A stretch of DNA of 64,000 nucleotides, taken from positions 310,001 through 374,000 of the forward strand of contig CAWJPY010000006.1 of assembly GCA_963844865.1 (NCBI GenBank), written 5' to 3'. The translations under genes were made by a program, and so were the position numbers. Below the pieces are notes generated by a model. It made no database searches. It was not told where the DNA came from and saw only the letters and a list, made by a program, of their open reading frames with translations. Below, one piece after another: positions 7,957 through 17,757 of the stretch (within the stretch, counting starts at the first letter, position 1; each line of letters begins with the position of its first letter). The DNA comes from CAWJPY01 sp963844865. GTDB taxonomy: Bacteria > Acidobacteriota > Thermoanaerobaculia > Thermoanaerobaculales > Sulfomarinibacteraceae.

Positions 7957-9630
7957 TCAGTCGCAGGGCGCTTCTGCCAGCGCCTCCAAACGGTCTAGCC
8001 GTCGGCGGAGATCGGCGTTCTCGGCGGTGAGCTTCTCGTTGAGCGCCTTCACTGCCGCGAGGGCGACTCCGGCCGCATCCAGAGGAGCGATATGGCGCTC
8101 GTCCACGCCGAGCCCGAACGCGGCTCGGAAGTCCTGCGCCATCGGCCCGACGTGGCGGATCCGCGAGCCATCGCTCTTGAAGCTCCACTCGGACACCGGC
8201 AGCGCCGCTACCTTCGCCAGCACATCCGCTGAATCGAGCGCCTCGAAGTCCTCTTTGGCGTTGACGTCCGAGAGCTGGTTCAGGGTTCCGGCGATGGTCA
8301 TGTTGCCGCCGCCCGTCACCACCATTTCCTGCACGCCGCTGCCGTCCTTGCTGATCGCGAACCCGGTGTTGGTGACCGCGAACGTCCACTGGGAGGAGAT
8401 CGCCGTGTTGTCGATCGCGAAGTTGGTGGGACCGTTGTTCTCGAGCTTGAACAGGATCCGTTGGGCCGTCGTCCCGCTCGTGTTGGTGACCTGGACCCGT
8501 GTAGTCGTCTGGTCGGTTCCCTCGACCTTCAGTAGGCGGTCCGGGGAGAAGGTCCCGATCCCGACGTTGTCGCCGGAGATGATCAGCCTGTTGGCGGTTG
8601 CATCCTTGTAGATGGCGAAGGGCGTCACCTCGCTGTTGTACTCGTGCGCGATGCCGAAGTAGCCTTCTCCGTTCTGGTACAGCAAGAAGGGGTGCCCGGC
8701 GCTGGCGTTGGTATTCGCGAGGGCGATGCCACTGGAGAAGGGGTTGGCCGGCGTAGGGAAGAGGGTGAGCGTCACGTTGCTGAGCGGCGTGGTCGTGCCC
8801 ATGCCGAGGGGACCGGTGCTGTCGAAGAACAAGCTGTCGTTCGGAGCGTCATTCTCGACCACGAGCGGCGCCGTCTGGCTCCCTCCGGCCAGCCGATCCG
8901 AGTTCAATGTCAGGGGCCCCAAGTTCGAGCTCCACCGCCAGAGCTGGTCGTCGTTGGTATCGCGCATCGTGATATACGGAATCGGGTCCTTCACCAGCAG
9001 CTCGCCTACGTGAAGGTCCGAATCGCCGTCTGAGCACCCGGAGCACACTCCCCCGGACGCCACCGTGAGATCGCCGACGAAGTGATTGCCACCCGTGTTG
9101 GTGGTCTTGATCACAGCTGTCGGCTTTCCCCCGCGGCTCACAGAGGCACCCTCGGATGCGTCTGTTTCGGCCTTGATGGCGCCGTCCTCGACCACGAACC
9201 GCCCGCTGTCGCTCCGCGTCACGGGCTCGGCGGCGCCGGAGCCTCCAGTTCTCGTCAGGGATGTCATCGGCTGACTCGTCATCGCCTTCCCGACCCCTGC
9301 TTGCGGAGCCCAGTCGACGCGCAGCTCCCACTTGTACTGCCCATTGGGGTAGGACAACGATTGATCGTCGGATGATCGTAGACTCGCGAGATCGAGCACG
9401 ATCGGCTCGCCGCGCCGGTACCTCCTCTCGATTCGAAATCCCTTGGGGCCGACCACGACCAGAGTCGCCGCGGCGTAGCTGTCCGCCGGCAGGGTTGCGG
9501 CGAGGCTGGTGGGACCGAGGTCGACGGCGATTTCCGGCTCACCTTGTCCGGGCGCGGCGGCTACGGCGCCCGCTGCTATCATCAGCACGCCCAAGAACCC
9601 GAAGACACTGTTACGAAATGGTCCGCACAT
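7957..9630 (-). CDS. exported tail-fiber domain protein with S74-type chaperone domain (copy 3, intact)
   Basis: A 557-residue exported protein and the only long paralog with an unbroken frame. It has a signal peptide (about 1-25), a beta-sandwich-like region (about 35-110), a fiber-like middle with L-G-M-G-T-T-T-P and V-G-I-G-T-F-S-P head repeats, the S74-like region (about 455-525: L-S-D-V-N-A-K, E-W-S-F-K-S, G-P-M-A-Q-D-F, F-G-L-G) and a C-terminal coiled coil. The ATG at 9630 follows a GGAGATAGGAG ribosome-binding region. Its 3' 600 bases closely match the other three copies while the 5' parts diverge. A surface fiber or adhesin role is inferred from the architecture. Confidence 0.87.
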   Translation of the reverse strand: MCGPFRNSVFGFLGVLMIAAGAVAAAPGQGEPEIAVDLGPTSLAATLPADSYAAATLVVVGPKGFRIERRYRRGEPIVLDLASLRSSDDQSLSYPNGQYKWELRVDWAPQAGVGKAMTSQPMTSLTRTGGSGAAEPVTRSDSGRFVVEDGAIKAETDASEGASVSRGGKPTAVIKTTNTGGNHFVGDLTVASGGVCSGCSDGDSDLHVGELLVKDPIPYITMRDTNDDQLWRWSSNLGPLTLNSDRLAGGSQTAPLVVENDAPNDSLFFDSTGPLGMGTTTPLSNVTLTLFPTPANPFSSGIALANTNASAGHPFLLYQNGEGYFGIAHEYNSEVTPFAIYKDATANRLIISGDNVGIGTFSPDRLLKVEGTDQTTTRVQVTNTSGTTAQRILFKLENNGPTNFAIDNTAISSQWTFAVTNTGFAISKDGSGVQEMVVTGGGNMTIAGTLNQLSDVNAKEDFEALDSADVLAKVAALPVSEWSFKSDGSRIRHVGPMAQDFRAAFGLGVDERHIAPLDAAGVALAAVKALNEKLTAENADLRRRLDRLEALAEAPCD

Positions 9631-9926
9631 GCTCCTATCTCCTTTCGCGCTCCCCCAGGCTCCACGCTGCTCGACTGCGCACGAGTCCGCACGGCACTGC
9701 CGGCCATGAAGTCTTCGAACTCGACATAACGCTATTTATTACTAATCTGATGATGGAGGGAGCCATTCCATCCGTCTGGCCGAGCCCTCGACAAACGTGA
9801 TGGATACCGTGCAGCGGCTTTGGTCGGCCTGTTCACCGCGGTCGATGGTGACGATGAGATGGCGCAGGAGCGGGTCGGAGGGCACCCTTCGATGCCCACC
9901 GCCCTCGTTGTCGCAGCGGAAGCTCG
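9631..9926. other. 296-base spacer between the third and fourth S74 genes
   Basis: The spacer holds the upstream region of the third S74 gene and the downstream region of the fourth, both on the minus strand. An AT-rich patch at about 9725-9755 is the likeliest promoter area. No terminator hairpin with a T-run was found after the fourth gene, unlike after copies 1 and 2. Confidence 0.35.
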
Positions 9927-11604
9927 TCACTCGCCGGCAGGTCCGACCAGGGCCTCGAGTCGCTCCATCCGATCCTGCAGGTTCGCGTTTGCCTCGCGGA
10001 GCTCGGCGTTCTCGGCGGTGAGCCGCTCGTTGAGGGCCTTGACCGCCGCCAGCGCCACCCCGGCGGCGTCGAGCGGGGCGATATGGCGCTCGTCCGCGCC
10101 GAGCCCGAAGGCTGCGCGGAAGTCCTGCGCCGTCGGCCCGACGTGGCGGACCCGCGAGCCATCGCTCTTGAAGCTCCACTCGGACACGGGCAGCGCCGCC
10201 ACCTTCGCCAGCACATCCGCGGAATCGAGCGCCTCGAAGTCCTCCTTGGCGTTGACGTCCGAAAGCTGGTTCAGGGTCCCGGCGATGGTCATGTTGCCCC
10301 CGCCCGCCACGACCATCTCCTGCACACCGCTGCCGTCCTTGCTGATCGCAAAGCCCGAGTTGGTGACCGCGAACGTCCACTGGGAGGAGGCCGCCGTGTT
10401 GTTGATCGCGAAGTTGGCGGGACCGTTGTTCTCGAGCTTGAACAGGATCCTCGCTGCCGCGGTTCCGCTGGTGTTGGTCACCTGCACGCGCGTCGTGGTC
10501 TGGTCCGCGCCGACGACATGGAGCCTCCGTTCAGGAGCCGCTGTCCCAATCCCCACGTTCCCGTTTCCGGCGATGTCGATGCTGCTGGATGGCGCCCCTG
10601 GCCGGATGCGGAAGGGCAGCTTGGAGCCGTTGGTGGCGTCGCGGACGAAGAAGCTGGTCTCGTTGCCGGCAACGTCCCAGGTCTGCGCCACATATCCGCC
10701 CGAGGTGTTCTGCTCCAGGCGCAGGCCGGGCGTGTCGCCGCTGACTGCGTGGACATCGAGCACGGGAGTCGATGTCCGGATGCCGAGATCGCCGCCGCTG
10801 CCGACGAACAGGGAGTTGATCGGACGCGCCTGCGCTGACCCTGAAGACCTGGCGGCCGGAGGTGGTGTCCTGGATCGCCAGGTAGTTGGCGCCGCCAGAG
10901 ATGTTGTCGTTGGCGACGATTGTCCAGTCGTTGGCGGGGAACCCGCCGGGGGCCGAGGTATCGTCGAAGAGGAGCCGCGTGTTGTTCTCCTTCAGCTTGA
11001 GGGTGATGAAGGTGAAGTTCTCTCCATCCGCGCAGTCGAGCCCGGCGCAGAGGCCGCCCTGGACATCCACGTCATCGGCATGAACGATATCCTTGGCGAT
11101 CGCGGTCTCGGCGTGGGGGGCGAGGATCGCACCGTTCTGCGCCCGGAAGGAACCGGACTTCACCATGGCGGTTCCGGGCAGCTTGCCGTGCCGCTTGAGT
11201 TGCTCCACGATCGCCTCATCTCCCGTCTCGCGAGCCCGCCGAAGGGCCTCCGCGGTGTCCGCGTCGATCCTCGGGGCGAGCACCAGCTCATAGATGTAGA
11301 GACCGTCGCCCATGGCGGCGACGTCCTTGTCGGTCACATCAAGGACGATGGGCGTCCCGATCTTAAACTCCTTCCGGATCACGGCGGCCCCTGGACCGGA
11401 CACGGTCAACGTGGCCGAGGCGTAGTCCACCAGCGGCTGCCACGAGATGTCCACCGAGTGGACGGCCACTCGAGCCACTCCCTCTTCCCCGGGGGTTCGC
11501 GCGGTGCTCTCGGAGCCGCTGGCTCCTCCCGCAAACGCGCCGGCGAGCAGCACGCCGGCACAGATGACACGCATCTTCCACTGACGCGAGCTACAGAACG
11601 ACAT
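9927..11604 (-). CDS. exported tail-fiber domain protein with S74-type chaperone domain (copy 4), broken by a 1-base frameshift
   Basis: Starts at the ATG 11604 (AGGGAG upstream). A charged n-region and a hydrophobic signal sequence are followed by a beta-rich region and a fiber middle. At about 10824 the frame breaks: the first frame runs on as nonsense to 10531, while the proper continuation (P-I-N-S-L-F-V-G, then I-R-T-S-T-P, V-G-I-G-T-A-A-P, the S74 motifs and a coiled coil) is in the next frame and stops at 9927. One extra base in GCGTCCG (minus strand) explains it; without that base the protein is 558 residues with all domains in order. As with copy 2, this is either decay or a sequencing indel. 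Confidence 0.8.
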
Positions 11605-11745
11605 CGGACTCCCTGCCTTTCCGCCCCCGGGCGAGGGCTCTTCCTTGTGATGATGAGCACAAGCTCCGACCACCATGCAGTCTCGAATTGCAGCTCCCTC
11701 CGCGATGACGCCCATTCCACACTACAGGTCCGCATCACCGCGCGT

Positions 11746-14469
11746 CTACGGCCCCAGCGCGGAGTCGAGCTGAGCCGTGAACACCGCGCCGCTGCCCACC
11801 GAGAAGCCGTTGTCGAGGATGATCCGGTTGCCGGCCACAAAGGTCACGTTGCCCGGGGAGACGACGGCGAAGCCGGAGCCCGCCGTCAGGGTGTCGCAGG
11901 CGCCGAAGGTCTCGGTGGTGGTCACGGTCTGGCTGGACAGATCGAGGGTTGCTGAGTACGGGCAGCCGACCACCGAGTCGCAGGCGTAGATCCGCACGTC
12001 GTCCAGCAGCCAGCCGAGATCGGAGCAGCAGAAGGAGTCAGTGCCCATCCGCCAGCGGACGAACACGGTCTGCCCGGCCAGGGACGTGAGGTCGAAGCGG
12101 GTGGAGACCCAGCCGTGGCTGTCGTAACCGTAGGCCGCACGCCCGTCCAGCGGGTTGCCTTCCCCGGTGGCGATGGTCGCGTTGTAGGCGAGCCCGTCCA
12201 CGAAGCTCGGTCCCCCGGCGGTGACGTCGGACCACGGCCCGCCGCTGCCGGAGGTGCTGTACTCCACGACCCCGCCGTCATACGCGGTGGCGTCCCCCAT
12301 GAGGAGGTAGTCCTCGAACCCGAAGGCCTGCTTGAAGTGGAGGAAGTAGGACTGATGGCCGGTGAGAGAAGTCCCGGCGCCGGTGCGCAGCCAGCTGTCG
12401 ATGCCGGTGCCGGCGGAGTCGTTCCCCCACGCGGCATACGGGAGGCTGGTCACGTAATCTGAGATCACCGCCCACGGGTAAGTGGATCCGGTTTGCATCG
12501 CCGTGGAGGTGAAGTCGTCGAAGAATAGGTCCACGGGGGTCTCGGCGGGGTTCGGACACGCGTACGCCGCGTCGGGGGAGTAGCCCGGCGCGGAGGGCTC
12601 CAGCTCCATCTCGGTGGCCAGGGTGGCCTTCTCCACCTCGGTGCAGTCGGCGGCCGTGATCCCCTCAGCGCCGCCGACGAGGTTCTGGCAGGCCTGGACC
12701 AGGGCCGCGCCCAGCACCCCGTAGTCCGAACCCGTGGTGAGCAGGGTGGTGTTGGTCTCATAGAAGATGGCGGGGGTCTTGGCGTTGCCGAGGGCGGCGA
12801 CGGTCTTGCCGTTGAAGGAGCCCCCGGCCGCCATGAGGTAGGCGGCCTTGTTGGCCACCCCGCAGTTGTAGTGGACGCCGCCGAAGTCGCCGTTGTAGCC
12901 GTAGGTCACGCCCCCCGGCGCGTAGTAGTAAGGGCTCTGCATGCGGTCGGGATCACCGAAGACGGTGGGGTCCGCCATGTCGCGGAACCCGCCGGCCACC
13001 ACGTCCTCACCGATCACCCAGAGGTCCGCCGGGTCGTCGGGGTTGCCTAAGCTGTCGATGCCGTTGGCCTGGTCCACGAGCTCGCCGAAGATGTCGGACA
13101 TGGCCTCGCTGATGGCCCCCGACTCGTAGTAGTAGAAGAGGTTCGACGCGTGCTCGGTGACGCCGTGGGTGAGCTCGTGGGCCACCACGTCGTCGGCGGC
13201 GAAGAAGCCCTTGTTGCCGTACGTCATCTGGGTCCCGTCCCAGAAGGCGTTGGCGTAGGAGGTGGGGTTGGCGAACGGCGGCGTCGGGGTGTACTCGACG
13301 TTGGAGATGATGGCCATCCCCGCCCCGTCGATGCTGTCCCGGTCGTGGTTGACGTCGTAGTAGGCGAAGGTGTCGAAGGCGAAGAAGTGGGCCGCGTTGG
13401 CCGGCGTGGCCACCCCACCGCCGTCGCAGGAGTCCGCTCCGGTCAACGCCGGCGGGTCGGCCCCCGGCGGGATGCTGCACACGAGGGTGCTCGTGACCGC
13501 CCCGGCGTCGCTGTCGACGCCGCCCCGGCGGGCGTCGGAGTCGTGGGAGTCGTAGGTGTCCATGTCCGGGGTCGTGAAGTGCCTTGACGCCAGGATCTCG
13601 GCCGCAGCCCGAGGCGCGGAGGACGAGGCCTCCCCCCGCGCGTGCAGGACGGGGCGCGCCGACGACGACCACGAGGTGTCCACCTGGTTGAAGGCGAGGC
13701 TCACGCTGCCGCGCGTGGCGTTCACCAGCACCAGGAAGCGCACCGGCGCCCCTTCGGTGGAGCGCACCTCCAGCCGCCACACCAGCTCTACAGGCCGCTC
13801 ATCCGGCCCGATCAGGCGCGCGTCGTAGATCCAGAGCTCGGGCGCGGACGCCGCCAGGGTGCCGGGGTCGAGGCTCGTGGCCCGCGCCACGGACGCCACG
13901 GCGCTGGCGACCGCATCCTGAACGGTGATGCCGGGGGTGGTGGACGGGGCCACCGTGGCGAGCTCCGGGGACACCTCGCCGGTGATGGCCGCCAGGCGGC
14001 CCAGGCGATCGTAGCTTGCGACCATCTCGCCGCCCACCACCGGGATGCCCTGGTAGGTCTGCTGGTAGTGCAGGGCCCTGGTGCGACCCCCGAGGCCCAG
14101 GCGCTCGCCCGTGTACACCAGCTCGTGCGCTGGGTCCGTGAGGCCGAACCCGGCCGCGAACCCCCCAATGGCACGCAGGCCGCCGGCGGGCGTGCTGTCC
14201 TGGGCGACCTCCGCGGTCAGCCCCGGCAGGCCCCCACCCGGCGCCTCCACGCCGACGAAGGTGAGCCGCCCCGTCTGGGTGCTCGTGACCGTCCGCGCCT
14301 GCGCCTGGACATTACTCGCTGCCGCCGGTCCGATGGCGGAGACCAGACACGCCACGCCACACAGGACGGCGGCGCGCCGGATGCTCCAGCCCGAGCCCGG
14401 TGCGCGGAACATCAGCGATCGATTACTGATCTCAACATTTTCCGACGCCTTCGAGTGAGTGCGTGTCAT
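11746..14469 (-). CDS. secreted M4 (thermolysin-family) metallopeptidase with C-terminal 3-coathanger-like domain
   Basis: A 907-residue secreted zinc protease. A long signal region (about 1-50) precedes an FTP/PepSY propeptide (about 60-230), then the M4 catalytic domain with H431-E-L-T-H435 and the downstream glutamate in G-A-I-S-E-A-M-S-D. A jelly-roll-like domain (about 640-830) follows, then a C-terminal beta-repeat domain (V-T-F-V-A-G-N-R-I-I-L, N-G-F-S-V-G-S-G-A) like that on the anti-sigma factor at 2789-3544. M4 enzymes degrade extracellular proteins after autoprocessing of the propeptide. The ATG at 14469 is preferred over an in-frame TTG at 14481 because GGAAGG precedes it by 5 bases. 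It stands alone between surface-protein and polysaccharide genes. Confidence 0.92.
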   Translation of the reverse strand: MTRTHSKASENVEISNRSLMFRAPGSGWSIRRAAVLCGVACLVSAIGPAAASNVQAQARTVTSTQTGRLTFVGVEAPGGGLPGLTAEVAQDSTPAGGLRAIGGFAAGFGLTDPAHELVYTGERLGLGGRTRALHYQQTYQGIPVVGGEMVASYDRLGRLAAITGEVSPELATVAPSTTPGITVQDAVASAVASVARATSLDPGTLAASAPELWIYDARLIGPDERPVELVWRLEVRSTEGAPVRFLVLVNATRGSVSLAFNQVDTSWSSSARPVLHARGEASSSAPRAAAEILASRHFTTPDMDTYDSHDSDARRGGVDSDAGAVTSTLVCSIPPGADPPALTGADSCDGGGVATPANAAHFFAFDTFAYYDVNHDRDSIDGAGMAIISNVEYTPTPPFANPTSYANAFWDGTQMTYGNKGFFAADDVVAHELTHGVTEHASNLFYYYESGAISEAMSDIFGELVDQANGIDSLGNPDDPADLWVIGEDVVAGGFRDMADPTVFGDPDRMQSPYYYAPGGVTYGYNGDFGGVHYNCGVANKAAYLMAAGGSFNGKTVAALGNAKTPAIFYETNTTLLTTGSDYGVLGAALVQACQNLVGGAEGITAADCTEVEKATLATEMELEPSAPGYSPDAAYACPNPAETPVDLFFDDFTSTAMQTGSTYPWAVISDYVTSLPYAAWGNDSAGTGIDSWLRTGAGTSLTGHQSYFLHFKQAFGFEDYLLMGDATAYDGGVVEYSTSGSGGPWSDVTAGGPSFVDGLAYNATIATGEGNPLDGRAAYGYDSHGWVSTRFDLTSLAGQTVFVRWRMGTDSFCCSDLGWLLDDVRIYACDSVVGCPYSATLDLSSQTVTTTETFGACDTLTAGSGFAVVSPGNVTFVAGNRIILDNGFSVGSGAVFTAQLDSALGP

Positions 14470-14603
14470 CTTGCCTTCCAATCCGTGACGAAAAGCTGAA
14501 CGACTCCAGCACCAGAATCACGACGAAGCGGGCTCGTCTGGGACTTCCTATTGCATTACGAACACCTGGCTCGTCCGGGAGCTTCCAGTGCTCTCGACTC
14601 TTG

Positions 14604-16412
14604 TCACACCCGTCGATCGGCGAGCTCACCCTCCGTCTCATCCGGGCTGCCACCGGCCTCTCCGAAGCTCAAGATGCCCAGGAATCCGAGTATGGGTGCG
14701 ACACGATAGTCGATGATTTCGGGGGATACCACGGACCACGCCAGGTACGCGGCCCAGCACGCCAGGAACACCACCAAGGGATGGACGTTGGGAGACCGGC
14801 GCGCGATCCCCAGCTCGCGGACCGCCCAGGTCATCCAGCAAGCGATCGCCAACAGGACCAGCGCTCCTCCCAGTAAACCCAGCTTGTACAGCAGGAAGCC
14901 GTAAAAGTTGTGAATGTAGCTGGGCTCGACGATCTCCACCTGCCGACCGAGGGCATCATGGCCCTGTGCCCGGAAGCCGGTGCGAGCCCCCAGCCCCCGA
15001 CCGACCATCTTCTGGACGAACGGCCCTCGCCGAAATTCGCGCCACAACCACCGCGACTCGTGGAGCCGAAAGTCGCGGGACGAGAGGACATGGCTCCCGG
15101 CCGTGCCCAACGGGGCGAACAGCGAGCTGACGCGGGAGTGAACGTACAGGAGCTGGCGGAGGAGGGGCAGAGGCATGACGTGCCGGTACTGCTCCAGCCG
15201 CACCCGCCGTATCTGCCACCGTGCGCTCTCAGAGGGGTCGCGCTTCAGGGCCACCCAGACCACGGCGGCGCCTCGCGGACGCTCGAAGACTACCCTCGTG
15301 GTGCGCTGCCAGCCCGTTCCGCTCGTCAAGGGCAGCTTGACGGCTCGGCCTACGTCGCCGGAGGAGCTCCCGAAGAAGAAGACGATCGCTGCCCGCCCGT
15401 TGCCGACCCCGTTGCCGTCCACCGAAGCCAGCAGCGGCCAGGACTCGTCCACCACCGTCTGGTGTGACAGCCTGGTCCACCTCCGCTTGGACTCGGGGGC
15501 AGACGGAATCACGAGCTTTGCTGTGCCGTCGGCGTGTGAAGACACGAGCGTGCCACCTTGTGGACTGATCCAGAACGGCGATTTGAAGGCCTGTTGCGGG
15601 AGCACGTCCACGCGTGGAAAGCGCGGCGACACCGCTACAAGAAGTCCTCCCATGACCGTCAGGGACAGCCCTGCGGCGAGAGTCGCCCATACAGCTTTGC
15701 TGGGCGGTCCCAGCGCCACCTCGAGGAGGACGAGCACCGCGACGCCGATCACGCCCGCTGCCCACAAGGAGCGGGTTCCGGTGCCCACCAGGTAGGCGGC
15801 AAGGAGGAGCGCCACCGGGGCGCCGACGGCGCGCTGCCGCCAAGACTGCGCGCCGAGCAACAGGCCGATGGCCGCCAACAACGCGACCAACAACACCCCG
15901 GCCGCCGAGACGCGGTTTGGCAGGTACATTCTGAGCTGTGGCTGGCCGAGCGCCCAGCGGTATCCCCAGTACCCCAAATGAATCAGGCTGGCCGTCGCCA
16001 CTGCGCCGACCAGGGACCAGGAGAAGATGCGCCGACGCTCCCCGCCCTCCACCGCAAGCGCTGCCAGATAACCCCAGGGCAGCAGCAGCATTGACAGGAG
16101 CTGACCCGCGACCAGGGCGGGACTATTCCCTCGCACCACGCCGGTGCCCGCCCCGAGGAGCGCCGCCATGCCGTAGAGAGCCATGCCAGCGAGCACCCGC
16201 CACGGCGCCCCTCGCAGAGCCGAGGGGAGGCGGCGCCATCCCGTGGCGATGGGAAGCGAGGTGAACAGGAGGATCAGCACCGCCTGGACGACGAGTCCAC
16301 GGTGGAATTCGAGCCCCACCGTCGTGTATGGGCTCAACACCACTCCAACAATGGCAACGGCGAACCATCCCACTCCGTCGCCGTCGAGTGACTTGAGCCG
16401 ATGGAACTTCAC
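14604..16412 (-). CDS. O-antigen ligase/polymerase-like integral membrane protein
   Basis: A 602-residue protein with about ten membrane helices and a large periplasmic loop (about 280-470). This is the architecture of the Wzy/WaaL superfamily, which polymerises or ligates glycan units on the outer face of the inner membrane. No diagnostic short motif is conserved enough to tell polymerase from ligase. The GTG at 16412 is chosen for its upstream GGAG; an in-frame GTG at 16454 is the alternative. It is the last gene of the minus-strand polysaccharide set, after a 115-base gap. Confidence 0.75.
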   Translation of the reverse strand: MKFHRLKSLDGDGVGWFAVAIVGVVLSPYTTVGLEFHRGLVVQAVLILLFTSLPIATGWRRLPSALRGAPWRVLAGMALYGMAALLGAGTGVVRGNSPALVAGQLLSMLLLPWGYLAALAVEGGERRRIFSWSLVGAVATASLIHLGYWGYRWALGQPQLRMYLPNRVSAAGVLLVALLAAIGLLLGAQSWRQRAVGAPVALLLAAYLVGTGTRSLWAAGVIGVAVLVLLEVALGPPSKAVWATLAAGLSLTVMGGLLVAVSPRFPRVDVLPQQAFKSPFWISPQGGTLVSSHADGTAKLVIPSAPESKRRWTRLSHQTVVDESWPLLASVDGNGVGNGRAAIVFFFGSSSGDVGRAVKLPLTSGTGWQRTTRVVFERPRGAAVVWVALKRDPSESARWQIRRVRLEQYRHVMPLPLLRQLLYVHSRVSSLFAPLGTAGSHVLSSRDFRLHESRWLWREFRRGPFVQKMVGRGLGARTGFRAQGHDALGRQVEIVEPSYIHNFYGFLLYKLGLLGGALVLLAIACWMTWAVRELGIARRSPNVHPLVVFLACWAAYLAWSVVSPEIIDYRVAPILGFLGILSFGEAGGSPDETEGELADRRV

Positions 16413-16527
16413 CGGGTCTCCTCGACCATCAGGGTAGAGGATACCCGACTGCACTCGTCGCCTTCCAAGCCGACGGCTACGGAGATCCGGGGCGCCCTGC
16501 GGCTCATCACCACCACCTCTCCAAGTC

Positions 16528-17757
16528 TCAGGAGAAGCGCCGGGAGCCGACTGAACGTTCGATGGCCAGGCTGAGGGCCTTCATGTGAGCCAGGGCTGCC
16601 CGGCGGACCGCGGCGGAGGCGTCGTCGCGAAGCGAGGTGTCCAGGGCGAGCGCCGTTATCGCGGCCGGGGCGAGCTCGGCGATGGGCACCGAGCCGTCTG
16701 CGCACGTGCGGTCCCAGCAGCGGAGCGTCGCGTCCAGCTTGCCCACGCGTGGACCGAAGGGCACGTGTGGGACACCGTAGGCGAGCGCCGTCAGGTTGCC
16801 GTGCAGGGAGCTGCCCACGAAGAGCTCGGCCCCGGCGATGGCGGCCAGGATGTCCGTCACGGTCGGTGCGGTGACGAGCTCCACCCGCAGCGCCTTCAGG
16901 CGAGATCGGATCCGCCGCAGGGGTACCACGTCGTCGTGCCCGGAGGCCTGGCCCAGGGGCAGCAGGAGGACCGCGAGACCGGTCTCAGCGTGGACCCGAG
17001 CGATCCCCGCGGCAAGCTCGCCGATCCTGCCCCACGCCGGGTAGCGACCGACCTGGAAGACCACGTAGCGGCCCCCCAATCGCTGGAGCGACGCTGCCAG
17101 CGTCGGTGTCGCTCGTCTCGCCAGCGCCTCGCGCGGAAACACATCGGCGACCAGCGCTCCGCAGTCCGGCGCCAGCTCCACGTCAAGGGGAAGGTCCCAG
17201 GACTCGAGGACATGCCTGGTCTCGGGATCCCGCACCGACAGGCGCGCGGCACGGCCGAGGCGATCGCGGGCAGCCGAGCGCAGCCTGGGGGGCAGGCGAT
17301 CCAGTCCCACCCCTCCCACGGCGTTGTAGACCACCGACAGCTCGCCGCCAAGGTCGCGGGCGTCCAGGACCCAGGGCTGTGGTCTCCGACCTCCCAGCAG
17401 CCGCCGGCAGGCACCGTCCACCAGACCCGCTCCAAGCACCCGTGCCGCCAGCTTCGTCACCAGGCTGGTGCGCCTCCCCGCTGCTCCCAGCCACGCGTCC
17501 AGCCAGCGGGCGGAGAGGACCTCGCCGCCGGCCACGACCGCGGTGTCGTCGGGTCCGAGCCCTTCGCCCTTCAACGAGGACAGGGGCAGCGTGCACACCC
17601 CACCGCGCGCCCTCAGGTCGACGCCCTCGAGCGCGCCGTGGAGGTACCGGGCCTCGACGCCGAGATCATCGAAGACGTGGCGCACGACATGGGGAAAGAG
17701 GAGATCGCCGAAGTTGAAACGATCGAAGGCGCCGATCAACAGCACGGCTCGCGTCAC
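16528..17757 (-). CDS. polysaccharide pyruvyl transferase family protein
   Basis: A 409-residue protein. The N-terminus has a G-A-F-D-R-F-N-F-G-D-L-L-F-P segment, the N-x-G-D signature of the WcaK/CsaB superfamily, and the C-terminal half has a nucleotide-binding segment with G-S-S-L-H-G-N. Such enzymes transfer pyruvate (a ketal) from PEP to sugars of exopolysaccharide or cell-wall polymers. The GTG start at 17757 overlaps the stop codon of the flippase gene by 4 bases (GTGA), showing translational coupling and setting the start. The sugar acceptor cannot be read from the sequence. Confidence 0.85.
   Translation of the reverse strand: MTRAVLLIGAFDRFNFGDLLFPHVVRHVFDDLGVEARYLHGALEGVDLRARGGVCTLPLSSLKGEGLGPDDTAVVAGGEVLSARWLDAWLGAAGRRTSLVTKLAARVLGAGLVDGACRRLLGGRRPQPWVLDARDLGGELSVVYNAVGGVGLDRLPPRLRSAARDRLGRAARLSVRDPETRHVLESWDLPLDVELAPDCGALVADVFPREALARRATPTLAASLQRLGGRYVVFQVGRYPAWGRIGELAAGIARVHAETGLAVLLLPLGQASGHDDVVPLRRIRSRLKALRVELVTAPTVTDILAAIAGAELFVGSSLHGNLTALAYGVPHVPFGPRVGKLDATLRCWDRTCADGSVPIAELAPAAITALALDTSLRDDASAAVRRAALAHMKALSLAIERSVGSRRFS

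Noticed and set aside
9927..10763. Separate short S74 gene starting at 10763
   Set aside because: The frame begins mid-domain without signal peptide or ribosome-binding site and continues the gene that starts at 11604 after a 1-base shift.
1984..11604. Prophage remnant suggested by tail-fiber genes
   Set aside because: No other phage genes are present. The proteins have Sec signal peptides and sit with bacterial surface and regulatory genes, so they are exported bacterial S74-domain proteins.
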